Assembly (NCBI RefSeq): GCF_008370255.1
Contig: NZ_SEUI01000001.1
Span: forward strand, 304,289 to 362,765
Length of the DNA stretch: 58,477 bases
From: Pseudoalteromonas sp. FUC4
Lineage (GTDB): Bacteria > Pseudomonadota > Gammaproteobacteria > Enterobacterales > Alteromonadaceae
Direction: 5' to 3'
In this document: positions 15,754 to 25,437 of the stretch, one piece after another
Position numbering within the stretch: position 1 is the stretch's first letter
How the letters are laid out: the number at the start of each line of letters is the position of its first letter
Notes under the pieces: model-generated
Told to the model about the DNA's origin: nothing
What the model saw: only the letters and a program-made list of their open reading frames with translations
The model's database searches: none
Position numbers and translations under genes: made by a program

Positions 15754-16464
15754 ATGGCAACACTAGTTGAAAAGTTTTTTGATGATAAAGACGCGCTAAC
15801 AGCTGAGCTTTCTGCAACGCTTGAGCAATCACTACGTGATGGCATTAAAAATGATGGCCGTGCTGTATTAATGGTATCGGGAGGCTCGTCTCCTGCGCCT
15901 GCGTATAAACATTTATCAACGCTTGATTTAGATTGGCAACATGTTGATGTTGCTATGGTTGATGAGCGCTGGGTAGAGCCAAGCCATGAAAAAAGTAACG
16001 AAGCATTTATTAAAAGCACGTTATTACAAAACTATGGTAGTGCTGCAAACTTCATAACTATGAAAAATGATGCTGCAACCGCGCTGCAAGGCAGTGAAGT
16101 GTGTGAAGCCGCTTATAGCGAGCTAAAAAGCCCATATGATGTAACTATTTTAGGTATGGGCCCAGATGGCCATACTGCGTCGTTATTCCCGCATGCGGAA
16201 GGTTTAGAGTACGGTTTAACAACTGCGCAAACAGTATGTGCAATTAATGCGATACAAAGTGATGTGACGGGTAGTATTACTGAGCGAATGACGCTTACGT
16301 TAAATGCCATTGCGCAATCTAAAGTGGTTAAGCTTTTAATTAGCGGTGAAGAAAAACTCGCTGTTTATAAGCAAGCAAAAGCGGGCGGCGATGTTAATGA
16401 CATGCCACTACGTGCTGTACTTAACCACCCAAGTATAAATATTGAAGTATATTGGGCACCTTGA
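15754..16464 (+). CDS. pgl: 6-phosphogluconolactonase
   Basis: This 236-residue DevB-type lactonase hydrolyses the product of Zwf. Family features include ALMVSGGSSPAPAYKHL-type loop (VLMVSGGSSPAP at about residues 44-55), VDERWVEPSHEKSNE, and LGMGPDGHTASLFP. It begins two bases after zwf and is followed by a strong terminator. The usual partners edd and eda are not adjacent in this window, so the downstream half of the Entner-Doudoroff pathway must be encoded elsewhere if present. Confidence 0.95.
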   Translation: MATLVEKFFDDKDALTAELSATLEQSLRDGIKNDGRAVLMVSGGSSPAPAYKHLSTLDLDWQHVDVAMVDERWVEPSHEKSNEAFIKSTLLQNYGSAANFITMKNDAATALQGSEVCEAAYSELKSPYDVTILGMGPDGHTASLFPHAEGLEYGLTTAQTVCAINAIQSDVTGSITERMTLTLNAIAQSKVVKLLISGEEKLAVYKQAKAGGDVNDMPLRAVLNHPSINIEVYWAP

Positions 16465-16487
16465 TTTAGGTACTAATCTAACTTTTA

Positions 16488-16516
16488 AAGGCCGCTTATA
16501 TAAGCGGCTTTTTTTA
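16488..16516 (+). terminator. Rho-independent terminator after zwf-pgl
   Basis: The perfect inverted repeat GCCGCTTA with TAAGCGGC, extended by flanking A/T pairs, is followed by seven T residues. Confidence 0.9.
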
Positions 16517-16799
16517 TTTGTTCAAATTTAAGTCTAAACACTTCAAAAAATAGCCCTGAACTGTTAACCAATGTTAATGCATAACTTTAGTTTGTATTAA
16601 AAATAACCATGAAGTGTGTTGTTTTTGCACAAAATTTATGAGTTTGAGCTGTATGTTTTTTAGCAACGTTCAGATTTAGTTAAATTTTATTTTTTCATGG
16701 TCGTTGTCATAAAAGTTTCCCTTCCTTTTTTAGCTCAAAAGCATTAGCCTAAAGGTATTAACAATGAAACATATAAATTAAAATAAACGGAGCAGTAAC
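16517..16799. other. Gene-free region upstream of sapC
   Basis: This 283-base AT-rich stretch holds the leader of the SapC gene, with AACGGAG about 6 bases before the ATG. I see no ORF, repeat or recognisable operator in it. Confidence 0.6.
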
Positions 16800-17504
16800 A
16801 TGGCGGAGCAACAAGTACAGCCTTTACACAACGAAAAACATGCCAACACTAAAATTCAAAACGGCATCAATGTAGAATTCATGAAAACTCAACATTTAGT
16901 GCCAGTAGTTGCACATGAGTTTGCACGCGTAGCAAACGAGTTTCCAATGTCATTCGTTAAAAATAACGAAAGCGGCACTTTTCAAGCTGTTGCTATGTTT
17001 GGCTTAGAGCCAGGCGAAAACCTTTTTGTAGAAGATGGTAAATGGACTGCAGCATTTGCACCTATGGCAACGACTCGCTACCCACTGGGCTTAGTTAAAC
17101 ACCCAGATCAAGATCAATACGGTATCGTAATTGACGAAGCAAGTGCGCTTGTTGGTGAAGACGAAGGTAATGCATTATTTGAAAACGGCGAAGAAACAGA
17201 TTACTTAAAACGTCGTAAAGAAGCGCTTGTATCTTTCATTGAGTTTTCTCAAGTAACTGAAGCGTTCACTAAATTCCTTGCTGATAAAGAGCTACTAATT
17301 GCACAAACGCTAACAGTAGACATTAAAGGCGAGAAAAAAGACATCAACGGTATTTACCTTATCGATGAGAAAAAGCTAAACGAGTTAAGCGATGCTGATT
17401 TCCTTGAGCTTCGTAAACGCGGTTACCTAGCACCAATTTATTCTTTCTTAACGTCTACGCATCAAGTAGCACGTTTAGCGCGTTTAAAAGCTAAACAAGC
17501 TTAA
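16800..17504 (+). CDS. SapC-family protein
   Basis: This 234-residue protein has no signal peptide. It matches the SapC family through LVPVVAHEFARVANEFPMSF near the N-terminus and MATTRYPLGLVKH near residue 85. SapC was named from a Campylobacter S-layer locus. In Alteromonadales the family often accompanies TonB-dependent receptors and tryptophan halogenase-like genes, but none is adjacent here. A strong ribosome site and regular codon choice suggest good expression. Its biochemical role is unknown. A terminator follows. Confidence 0.85.
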   Translation: MAEQQVQPLHNEKHANTKIQNGINVEFMKTQHLVPVVAHEFARVANEFPMSFVKNNESGTFQAVAMFGLEPGENLFVEDGKWTAAFAPMATTRYPLGLVKHPDQDQYGIVIDEASALVGEDEGNALFENGEETDYLKRRKEALVSFIEFSQVTEAFTKFLADKELLIAQTLTVDIKGEKKDINGIYLIDEKKLNELSDADFLELRKRGYLAPIYSFLTSTHQVARLARLKAKQA

Positions 17505-17523
17505 TTACAAACACGTAAAATTT

Positions 17524-17550
17524 AAAAAAGCGCTTTAAGGCGCTTTTTTT
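17524..17550 (+). terminator. Rho-independent terminator after sapC
   Basis: The inverted repeat AAAAAGCGC with GCGCTTTTT around loop TTTAAG is followed by T residues. Confidence 0.85.
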
Positions 17551-17631
17551 ATGCCATTAAACTCACTTTAGTTGAAATTAAGCCCGCAACCATTCACATT
17601 AGTTTACAACTTTCCCATAAAAGAACTCATT

Positions 17632-18663
17632 ATGAAAACACCATTATTAGCCATTTTTGCGAGCAGCCTTGTTGCTTTAAGCAATAGTGCATTAGCTGCA
17701 GAGACTCCTTTTGCCATTGCGATTCATGGTGGGGCAGGGACAATCGAAAAAGCACGATTCACACCGGCTCAAGAAAAGCAGTACCGCGCTAAATTAACGC
17801 AAGCTGTAGAGACAGGTTATAAAGTATTGCAACAAGGTGGTGAAAGCTTAGATGCGGTGACAGCGGCCATTACAGTATTAGAGCAATCGCCTTATTTTAA
17901 TGCAGGGCGTGGGGCGGTATACACTTACGATGGCGGGCATGAGCTTGATGCATCCATAATGGATGGTCGAAACCGTGAAGCAGGCGCAGTTGCGGGTGTA
18001 AAGCATATTGAGAGCCCAATTAAGTTAGCGCGCTTGGTAATGGATAACTCTGTACATGTAATGCTTAGCGGGCAAGGCGCTGAGGAGTTTGCTAAAGAGC
18101 AGGGCGTTGAGCTTATCGAAAATAACTTATTTGATACAGAGCCTCGTTATAAAGCGCTTTTAAAAGCAAAACAAAAATTAGATAAGGCCAAAGCAACTAG
18201 CAAAGAGTATCAAGCAGCGCACAAAGCATTACCTAATAACTATAAAATGGGCACTGTGGGTGCCGTGGCACTTGATAAAAACGGTAATTTAGCAGCGGGT
18301 ACATCAACAGGCGGTATGACCGCAAAACGTTATGGCCGTGTGGGTGATGCGCCGGTAATTGGTGCAGGAACATTTGCTGAAAACGAATCGTGTGCTGTAT
18401 CGGCAACCGGGCATGGCGAGTATTTTATTCGCTATAACGTAGCAAGTGATATTTGTGCGCGGGTTAAATATCAAAATAAAACCATTGCACAAGCAGGCGA
18501 TGAAGTTATTAACCAAGTACTTGCGCCGATTGGCGGTACGGGTGGTGTAATTATTGTTGATACGAAGGGGAATATTAGCTTGCCGTTTAATACCTCGGGT
18601 ATGTATCGTGCGAGTAAATCGAACACACAAGCGACCTATGTAGGTATATTTAACGACGAATAG
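17632..18663 (+). CDS. Periplasmic isoaspartyl peptidase/L-asparaginase (Ntn-hydrolase)
   Basis: This is a 343-residue precursor. A signal peptide (about 1-22, ending ALA) precedes AIAIHGGAGTI, the start of the mature type-III asparaginase fold. The autoproteolytic site is in KMGTVGAVALD, where Thr208 becomes the N-terminal nucleophile of the beta subunit. GTSTGGMTAKRYGRVGD then supplies the substrate-binding loop. Such enzymes cleave isoaspartyl dipeptides and asparagine. The signal peptide places it in the periplasm, suited to scavenging peptides. ATG at 17632 was chosen because it starts the signal peptide; an in-frame start 60 bases upstream gives an implausible N-terminus. Confidence 0.92.
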   Translation: MKTPLLAIFASSLVALSNSALAAETPFAIAIHGGAGTIEKARFTPAQEKQYRAKLTQAVETGYKVLQQGGESLDAVTAAITVLEQSPYFNAGRGAVYTYDGGHELDASIMDGRNREAGAVAGVKHIESPIKLARLVMDNSVHVMLSGQGAEEFAKEQGVELIENNLFDTEPRYKALLKAKQKLDKAKATSKEYQAAHKALPNNYKMGTVGAVALDKNGNLAAGTSTGGMTAKRYGRVGDAPVIGAGTFAENESCAVSATGHGEYFIRYNVASDICARVKYQNKTIAQAGDEVINQVLAPIGGTGGVIIVDTKGNISLPFNTSGMYRASKSNTQATYVGIFNDE

Positions 18664-18762
18664 CTCATAAGTACATATATCTGGGCAGATATGCGCTTTG
18701 TAGGATTAACCCTGAGCATTTAGTTTGATACAATTAATGCTCTATTATTAATTTTATAAGGT

Positions 18763-21700
18763 ATGCGGGTGGTTAACCTAGGTCAGTTGTTTGGCGAGCT
18801 AAAAACGTGCTTGAAAAAAGATCAATTTATTTTTAAAAAACGCTTACATGGCGTAAAAAAAATAACCGATGAAAACAAGCATGCCAACGCGCTTGAAAAA
18901 ATAGCGGCTGATATAACCCGTAGCCAAGAATTACGTGACAAACGCTTAGCGGGTCTTCCTAAAGTGACTTATCCTGAGCAATTGCCAGTAAGTCAAAAAA
19001 AGGATGTAATTAAAGACGCCATTGCAAACAACCAAGTGGTTATTATTGCCGGTGAGACGGGCTCAGGTAAAACAACGCAAATACCTAAAATGTGTTTAGA
19101 GCTTGGCCGTGGGGTTGATGGTTTAATAGGTCATACGCAACCACGCCGATTAGCAGCGCGTACGGTGGCTAACCGTATTGCTGAAGAAATGAAATGTGAA
19201 CTTGGTCAGCAAGTTGGCTTTAAAATTCGTTTTAGCGACCAGGTATCTAATAATACGTATATTAAATTAATGACCGACGGTATTTTGCTTGCTGAAATAC
19301 AACAAGACCGTTTTTTAAATCAATACGACACCATCATTATAGATGAAGCGCATGAGCGTAGTTTAAACATCGACTTTATTTTAGGTTACTTAAAAAACCT
19401 ACTTCCAAAACGCCCTGATTTAAAAGTTATTATTACTTCGGCAACCATCGACCCGGAGCGCTTTTCAAAGCACTTTAATGATGCGCCCATTATAGAAGTA
19501 TCGGGTCGTACTTTCCCAGTTGATGTGCGCTACAACCCTATTACTGATATTAATAAAGATGATATGGAAGCGGAGGGCGATCAGCTACAAGGTATTTTTG
19601 ATGCCGTTGATGAGCTGTGCGCTGAAGGCCCTGGCGATATTCTCATATTTTTAAATGGTGAGCGTGAAATACGGGATACCGCAGATGCACTTAGCAAGCG
19701 TAATTTAAAACACACCGATGTATTGCCACTTTACTCGCGTTTATCTAACGCAGAGCAAAACCGTATATTTGCGCCGCATTCTCGTCGTCATATTATTTTA
19801 TCGACTAACGTAGCCGAAACATCACTCACCGTGCCGGGTATTCGTTATGTAATAGACCCAGGTACTGCGCGTATAAGTCGCTACAGCTATCGTACAAAAG
19901 TACAGCGCCTGCCAATAGAGCCTATATCGCAAGCGAGTGCTAATCAGCGTATGGGCCGTTGTGGACGCGTTGAAGCCGGTATTTGTATTCGTTTGTACTC
20001 TGAGGATGATTTTTTATCGCGCCCAGAGTTTACCGATCCAGAAATACTGCGTACTAATCTAGCGTCTGTTATTTTGCAAATGTTAGCGTTAGGGCTTGGC
20101 GATATGGCGCAATTTCCGTTTGTGCAAGCGCCAGATAGCCGTAATATTAATGATGGCCTAACATTGCTTGAAGAGCTACAAGCGGTCAAACCAGCTAAAC
20201 GCGATAGCAAAACCAGTTTAACTCAATCGGGCAGAGAGCTTAGTCGATTACCGGTTGATCCACGTTTAGCCAAAATGGTGCTGACAGCACATAAACTCGG
20301 TGCACTTCGCGAAGTGATTATTATTGTGGCGGCGCTGTCGATTCAGGATCCGCGCGAACGCCCACAAGAAAAACGTGCCGCAGCAAATGAAAAGCATGGG
20401 CGCTTTGATGACCCAGATTCAGATTTTATCGCTTTTTTAAACTTATGGAATTACCTAGAGGAGCAGCAAAGCGAGCTAACCAACGGCCAGTTTAGAAAGC
20501 TGTGTCAAAAAGACTTTTTAGCCTATATGCGTCTTCGTGAATGGCAAGACATTGTTTATCAAATTAGCACTGTATGTAACGAAATGGGTATGAAAGCAAC
20601 CAGCCAAGCGGCTGATGCCGAGTTAGTGCATAAAGCGTTATTAAGCGGAATGCTAAGCCATATTGGCTTTAAAGATGAGAAACAAATATACAAAGGCGCA
20701 CGTAATAGCCAGTTTCATATTTTTCCGGGTTCAAGTTTATTTAAAAAGAGCCCTAAATGGATTATGTCGGCAGAGCTGGTAGAAACCAGTAAGTTATATG
20801 CCCGTACAAATGCAAAAATAGACATTAATTGGGTCGAGCCACTAGCACTGCATCTAGTAAAACGTAGCTACACCGAGCCACACTGGGAGAAAAAACCAGG
20901 TGCGGTAATCGCGTTTGAGCAGCAAACTTTATACGGCTTACTTGTTGTAAATAAACGCCGCTGTGTTTATAGCAATATTGACCCTAAAGTGAGCCGAGAG
21001 CTTTTTGTACGCACTGCATTAGTTGAGCAAGAGCTGGGCTTAAACGAGAGCTTTTTAGCATTTAACCGTGAGCTAATTGAAGATATTCAAGTGCTGGAAA
21101 ATAAGTCACGTCGTCGTGATATTTTAGTTGATGAGCAAACGTTATTTGAGTTTTACGATAAAAAAATACCCAAAGAAATTAATAACCGTGCTGCATTTTT
21201 AAAATGGTATAAAACACAAAAACAACAAAATAAGTATTACTTACACATGACTCGTGAAGAGCTAATGCAGCATGGTGCAAGTAATATCACTGAGTTTGAC
21301 TACCCAGATACATGGCAGCAAGACAATATTATATTGCCGCTTGCTTATCATTTCGACCCAGGCCAAGCAGTTGATGGCGTTGCGGTACAGATACCGGTAG
21401 CGCTTTTAAATCAAGTCCAAGAAAGTGGTTTTGACTGGCATATACCTGCATTCAGGCATGAGTTAATAAGTGGGCTTATAAAGTCATTGCCTAAATCGCT
21501 GCGTCGTAATTTTGTGCCAGCACCAAACTATGCTGATGCAGTGCTGGCAGCGATTGAGCCAATGCAAGGTGGCTTAATTGATGCTTTAGCCACGCGTTTA
21601 TTAAGAATGACAGGTGTGAGGGTTGATCCAGAGGCATGGGACTTAAGTGCATTAGCCCCGCATTTACGATTACAGTTTGAAGTACGTGATGAGAGCGATA

Positions 21701-22656
21701 AGTTACTTGCACGAGGACTTGATTTAGCCAAGCTCAAAGCAGAGCTGCAAGGTGAAGTCACCGAAACACTGTCTAAAGTAGCCGATAAAGGCATTGAAAA
21801 GTCAGATCTAACACAATGGGACTTCGGTGAGTTACCAGCTTCTTATGTGAAAAAACAAGGTCAATACGAAATAAAAGCATACCCTGCGCTGGTGGATAAA
21901 AAATCAGCTGCTGCAGTGGAGCTTTTTGATAGTGAAGCAAAAGCGCAGCAAGCACATCAACAAGGTTTACGCCGTTTAGTACTATTAAATGTGCCATCGC
22001 CAATTAAGTACTTACAACAAAATTTACCGAATAAAGCAAAGCTGGGCTTGTACTTTAACCCATTTGGTAAAATAGCCGATTTAATTGATGACTGTATAGC
22101 CGCAGGCGTTGATAGCTTATTAGTGAAACACGGCGATATACGCGACGAAAAAGCATTTGAAATAGTAAAAGAGCAAATACGTGGTGAGCTCGGTGATGCG
22201 GTTGTATCTATTGCAACGCAAGTTGAGCAAGTATTAAGTATTGCTCACGCACTTCATAAAAAAATGAAAGGGCGAGTAGATTTAACCATGATCACTGCAC
22301 ATGGCGATATAAAATCACAGCTTGAGTCGCTTATATTTAAAGGTTTTGTGAGCGCGCATGGCGCAGATAAAATAGCGGATTTAATTCGTTATTTAAAAGC
22401 GATTCAAAAACGTTTAGAAAAGCTGCCTGTGGATCCAAATCGTGATAGGTTATGCGTACTTGAGCTAGATAAAGTTGCGCAAGAGTATAAAAAAGTAGTT
22501 AATAAAACGCCTAAAGGGTTGCCTATACCACAAGAAGTAACCGCTATTTTTTGGATGCAACAGGAGCTTAGAGTGTCGCTATTTGCTCAAACACTAGGCA
22601 CGCCTTACCCAATTTCGGCCAAGCGGGTTCTTAATGCGATAAAAGAGATAGAATAA
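18763..22656 (+). CDS. hrpA: ATP-dependent RNA helicase HrpA (DEAH box)
   Basis: This 1297-residue protein is nearly the same length as E. coli HrpA (1300). The Walker A motif GETGSGKT is at residues 97-104, followed by the DEAH box in IIIDEAHERSLN, the SAT motif in ITSATIDPERF, and the motif VI region QRMGRCGRVEAG. The C-terminal third corresponds to the helicase-associated and DUF3418 regions. HrpA acts on RNA in the cytoplasm, in mRNA processing and rescue of stalled ribosomes. The ATG at 18763 has AAGG unusually close (about 2 bases), so the exact start is slightly uncertain, though RLHGVKK near residue 27 aligns with the E. coli N-terminus. Confidence 0.96.
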   Translation: MRVVNLGQLFGELKTCLKKDQFIFKKRLHGVKKITDENKHANALEKIAADITRSQELRDKRLAGLPKVTYPEQLPVSQKKDVIKDAIANNQVVIIAGETGSGKTTQIPKMCLELGRGVDGLIGHTQPRRLAARTVANRIAEEMKCELGQQVGFKIRFSDQVSNNTYIKLMTDGILLAEIQQDRFLNQYDTIIIDEAHERSLNIDFILGYLKNLLPKRPDLKVIITSATIDPERFSKHFNDAPIIEVSGRTFPVDVRYNPITDINKDDMEAEGDQLQGIFDAVDELCAEGPGDILIFLNGEREIRDTADALSKRNLKHTDVLPLYSRLSNAEQNRIFAPHSRRHIILSTNVAETSLTVPGIRYVIDPGTARISRYSYRTKVQRLPIEPISQASANQRMGRCGRVEAGICIRLYSEDDFLSRPEFTDPEILRTNLASVILQMLALGLGDMAQFPFVQAPDSRNINDGLTLLEELQAVKPAKRDSKTSLTQSGRELSRLPVDPRLAKMVLTAHKLGALREVIIIVAALSIQDPRERPQEKRAAANEKHGRFDDPDSDFIAFLNLWNYLEEQQSELTNGQFRKLCQKDFLAYMRLREWQDIVYQISTVCNEMGMKATSQAADAELVHKALLSGMLSHIGFKDEKQIYKGARNSQFHIFPGSSLFKKSPKWIMSAELVETSKLYARTNAKIDINWVEPLALHLVKRSYTEPHWEKKPGAVIAFEQQTLYGLLVVNKRRCVYSNIDPKVSRELFVRTALVEQELGLNESFLAFNRELIEDIQVLENKSRRRDILVDEQTLFEFYDKKIPKEINNRAAFLKWYKTQKQQNKYYLHMTREELMQHGASNITEFDYPDTWQQDNIILPLAYHFDPGQAVDGVAVQIPVALLNQVQESGFDWHIPAFRHELISGLIKSLPKSLRRNFVPAPNYADAVLAAIEPMQGGLIDALATRLLRMTGVRVDPEAWDLSALAPHLRLQFEVRDESDKLLARGLDLAKLKAELQGEVTETLSKVADKGIEKSDLTQWDFGELPASYVKKQGQYEIKAYPALVDKKSAAAVELFDSEAKAQQAHQQGLRRLVLLNVPSPIKYLQQNLPNKAKLGLYFNPFGKIADLIDDCIAAGVDSLLVKHGDIRDEKAFEIVKEQIRGELGDAVVSIATQVEQVLSIAHALHKKMKGRVDLTMITAHGDIKSQLESLIFKGFVSAHGADKIADLIRYLKAIQKRLEKLPVDPNRDRLCVLELDKVAQEYKKVVNKTPKGLPIPQEVTAIFWMQQELRVSLFAQTLGTPYPISAKRVLNAIKEIE

Positions 22657-22666
22657 AACTTGCATT

Positions 22667-22694
22667 TTCTATTAAGCTTAGTACCTTAATAGAA
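22667..22694 (+). other. Hairpin between hrpA and the response-regulator gene
   Basis: A 10-bp perfect stem, TTCTATTAAG with CTTAATAGAA and an 8-base loop, lies just after hrpA. It lacks an immediate T run, although ATTTATTTTTG follows 5 bases later. It may be a weak terminator or processing site. Confidence 0.4.
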
Positions 22695-22731
22695 GGATTT
22701 ATTTTTGTTTTGAAAAGGAAGCGACATAGCT

Positions 22732-23112
22732 ATGTCCTCATCGATTGAACATAAAACAAAGCGACTTTTAGTGGTAGATGACGAGTATTTTAATTTTGAA
22801 ATGCTTAAAGCCGCACTAGCGTCGAAATTTGATGTTAGTTACGCAGATTCAGGGCAAAGCTGCCTTGCATCAGCAATAGCAAGTCCGCCAGATATAATTT
22901 TGCTTGATGTTTGTATGCCTGGTCTTGATGGTTATGATACATGCCGAATGCTAAAGCACACACCTGAAACAAAAAATATTCCTGTTGTTATGGTATCGGG
23001 CCTAGAGTCCCCATCTGAAAAACAAGCAGGGTTTGATGCTGGTTGTAATGCGTATGTTGTAAAGCCATTTTCAGTGGGTGCTTTGTTGGGAAAAATTAAC
23101 ACGGTTGTTTAG
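22732..23112 (+). CDS. CheY-like single-domain response regulator
   Basis: This 126-residue protein is a receiver domain only. It has the acidic pair in LLVVDDEYFN, the phosphoacceptor Asp in IILLDVCMPGLDGYD (about residue 61), a Ser in VVMVSG and the conserved Lys in VVKPFS. With no output domain it must act by binding a partner. The PilZ gene 9 bases downstream is the obvious candidate for a partner or shared pathway. No histidine kinase is adjacent. Confidence 0.92.
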   Translation: MSSSIEHKTKRLLVVDDEYFNFEMLKAALASKFDVSYADSGQSCLASAIASPPDIILLDVCMPGLDGYDTCRMLKHTPETKNIPVVMVSGLESPSEKQAGFDAGCNAYVVKPFSVGALLGKINTVV

Positions 23113-23121
23113 AGGTAACAT

Positions 23122-23418
23122 ATGTTTACTGATGATAAGCGAAATTTTAGACGCATGCAGATTAACACTCCTGCAAATTTAACAACGATAGAACCAATAG
23201 CGGGTTTAAATTTTGCCGCAGAGTGCGTGGATTTAAGTGCAACAGGCTTATCAATTCATTTAGATGAATTGCTTGAACCTAATACCTTACTGACGGTGAA
23301 CATTGATTCGACTCATCCAAGTATTGCGCCTTTAAATGCAACAGCAAAAGTAATACGTGCCAGCAAAGAAGATGATGGCACGGTAACCGCAGGTCTTGAA
23401 ATCATTCAGTTTAACTAA
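23122..23418 (+). CDS. PilZ-domain cyclic di-GMP-binding protein
   Basis: This 98-residue stand-alone PilZ domain has the arginine motif KRNFRR at residues 6-11 and the second binding motif DLSATG near residue 37. Both are needed to hold cyclic di-GMP. Single-domain PilZ proteins bind the nucleotide and then a target such as a motility or secretion component. It is 9 bases downstream of a CheY-like protein, so the pair probably joins a phosphorelay input to a cyclic di-GMP input. Confidence 0.9.
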   Translation: MFTDDKRNFRRMQINTPANLTTIEPIAGLNFAAECVDLSATGLSIHLDELLEPNTLLTVNIDSTHPSIAPLNATAKVIRASKEDDGTVTAGLEIIQFN

Positions 23419-23449
23419 GTCGAATCCAGTTAAACTCAATGATTAGATA

Positions 23450-24640
23450 TTAAAAAACCTTACAGATTAAGCCTTTTAAGTAAAAGCCTTCAGGGTAGCT
23501 GCCAGCAATTGGGTGATCGGCTGCCTGGTTTAATCGCTCCATTATAAGTAGATCTTTACCTGCATCAAGTGCTGCATCGGCGACTACTTTTTGAAACAAG
23601 TTTTGTTCCATTAAACCAGAGCATGAGAATGTTAGTAGTGTTCCACCTGGCTTTAGTATTTGCATAGCAATCATGTTGATATCTTTATAACCACGGCACG
23701 CACCTGTTAGCTGAGCTTTATTGTCAGCAAACTTTGGTGGATCCATTACGATGGTATCGAACTGTCTGCCTTCGTCGCGGTACTGACGTAGTAACTTAAA
23801 TACATCCTGCTTAACAAAGCTTACTTTATCTAAATCTAAGTTGTTGTGCTCAACATTACGTTTTGCTGTATCTAAAGCCGGTTGCGATACATCTACGTTA
23901 GTTACATGCTCACATCCACCACGTAGGGCGTACAACGAGAACGTACCTGTATAACTAAAACAGTTAAGTACAGTTTTGCCTTTTGAAAAACGCTCAAGTG
24001 CGGCGCGGCTGTCACGCTGATCTAAGTAAAATCCTGTTTTGTGACCTTCAATTATATCAACTTCGATTTTTAAGCCGTTTTCCTCAATAAGTACCGGCTG
24101 TGTTGGTTCATTGCCCCAAAGAGCGCCTTTAATTGGCTCTAAGCCTTCTTTAGTACGTACATCTACGTCAGAGCGCTCATATATGCTAGAACCGGGGAAA
24201 ATAGACATCAACGCGCCTACAATCTCTCCTTTATGGCGCTCGGCACCGGCACTTAATAGCTGGCACACTAATACATTATCAAATTTATCGATTGTAACGC
24301 CTGGTAAGTAATCAGATTCAGCAGCACATAAGCGGAACCCTGTTAATCCGCCTTCTTCAATAACTTGGCTACGGGCTTCTAATGAGCGACGTAAACGGCG
24401 TTCAAAAAAGTGTTGATCGATGACTTCTTTTTCGTCAAAGCTCCAAACACGTGCACGAATTTGTGAGTGAGGGCTATACGCAGCAGTTGCTAAAAACTTA
24501 CCTTCGCTGTCGTGAATCGTTACTGTGTCGCCTAATCCAGGTTTACCTTTAATTTTTTTGATGGCTTTTGAAAATAACCAAGGGTGTTTTCTTTTTAATG
24601 ATTTATCGCGACCAGCTTGTAGGTAAACGGCAGATGACAT
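23450..24640 (-). CDS. rlmI: RlmI, 23S rRNA m5C1962 methyltransferase
   Basis: This 396-residue protein has an N-terminal PUA domain at about 1-75 ([13 protein letters not shown]) and a class I methyltransferase domain. The AdoMet-binding loop is [16 protein letters not shown], and the motif [11 protein letters not shown] is followed by TFSCSGLM with the catalytic Cys. It methylates cytosine 1962 of 23S rRNA using S-adenosylmethionine. Length matches E. coli RlmI (396). It is convergent with the PilZ gene and divergent from the HD-domain gene. Confidence 0.95.
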   Translation of the reverse strand: MSSAVYLQAGRDKSLKRKHPWLFSKAIKKIKGKPGLGDTVTIHDSEGKFLATAAYSPHSQIRARVWSFDEKEVIDQHFFERRLRRSLEARSQVIEEGGLTGFRLCAAESDYLPGVTIDKFDNVLVCQLLSAGAERHKGEIVGALMSIFPGSSIYERSDVDVRTKEGLEPIKGALWGNEPTQPVLIEENGLKIEVDIIEGHKTGFYLDQRDSRAALERFSKGKTVLNCFSYTGTFSLYALRGGCEHVTNVDVSQPALDTAKRNVEHNNLDLDKVSFVKQDVFKLLRQYRDEGRQFDTIVMDPPKFADNKAQLTGACRGYKDINMIAMQILKPGGTLLTFSCSGLMEQNLFQKVVADAALDAGKDLLIMERLNQAADHPIAGSYPEGFYLKGLICKVF

Positions 24641-24704
24641 AAGGCTTCTCAGTAGTAATAAATAAGCGCTGTATTTTAGTCAAGCAAGGAGCAACATACA
24701 ACGA

Positions 24705-25436
24705 ATGTTTTGCAAGGTTGGCATAAAGCACGGTAAAGTACGGATAATTCATCCATTCATTAGATTTTGGAACCTAATAGTGCCTGACGCCGTTTTAAGC
24801 CCCGATTTAGAAATACTTAATTCACGATGTAGAGAATTTATAGCCTCTTTAGTGTGTGCCGATGTAGCTCATGATATTACCCACATAGAACGGGTGGTAC
24901 GCGTTGCAATACAGCTATGTAATGCAGAGCAGGCAAACATATCGGTAGTATTACCCGCAGCGTGGATGCACGACTGTGTGGCAGTCGCTAAAAACCACCC
25001 CGATCGCGCAAAAGCCTCGTCTATGGCGGCAGATAAAGCATTGGGTTTTTTAAAATCGATTAATTATGACGAGTCACTTTTTGATGATATTCATCATGCT
25101 ATTGCAGCACACAGCTTCAGCGCAAATATAAAAATTAAAACAGTTGAAGCACAAATAGTACAAGATGCCGACAGAATGGATGCTTTGGGCGCTATTGGCG
25201 TGAGCCGCTGTATGAAAGTAGGCGGCTCAATCGGACGGTCACTGTATAACCCAGAAGACCCTTTTTGTATTGAACGCGAAGCTGATGATAAAACATACAC
25301 ACTTGATCACTTTTTTATAAAATTACTACATATTGCCGATAGTATGAATACCCCATCAGCTAAAGCAGAGGCAAATAGACGTACAACATATATGCGTGAG
25401 TTTTTAGAGCAATTAAAGTCAGAAATTGGTGAGTAA
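24705..25436 (+). CDS. HD-domain phosphohydrolase (YedJ-like)
   Basis: This is a protein of up to 243 residues. It has a metal-binding HD arrangement: His56 in AHDITHIERV, His89-Asp90 in AWMHDCV and Asp in VQDADRMDALGAIG. Those motifs and their spacing resemble E. coli YedJ, a member of the HD superfamily of phosphohydrolases. The substrate is unknown. The start is uncertain. ATG at 24705 has AAGGAG, but 13 bases away. A GTG at 24780, with GGAA about 9 bases upstream, would give a 218-residue protein closer to family length. It is followed within 1 base by the VOC gene. Confidence 0.82.
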   Translation: MFCKVGIKHGKVRIIHPFIRFWNLIVPDAVLSPDLEILNSRCREFIASLVCADVAHDITHIERVVRVAIQLCNAEQANISVVLPAAWMHDCVAVAKNHPDRAKASSMAADKALGFLKSINYDESLFDDIHHAIAAHSFSANIKIKTVEAQIVQDADRMDALGAIGVSRCMKVGGSIGRSLYNPEDPFCIEREADDKTYTLDHFFIKLLHIADSMNTPSAKAEANRRTTYMREFLEQLKSEIGE

Positions 25437-25437
25437 C

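Noticed and set aside
24705..24779. A separate N-terminal extension of the HD-domain protein as a distinct gene
   Set aside because: It is only an uncertain start choice for the same frame, not a separate gene.
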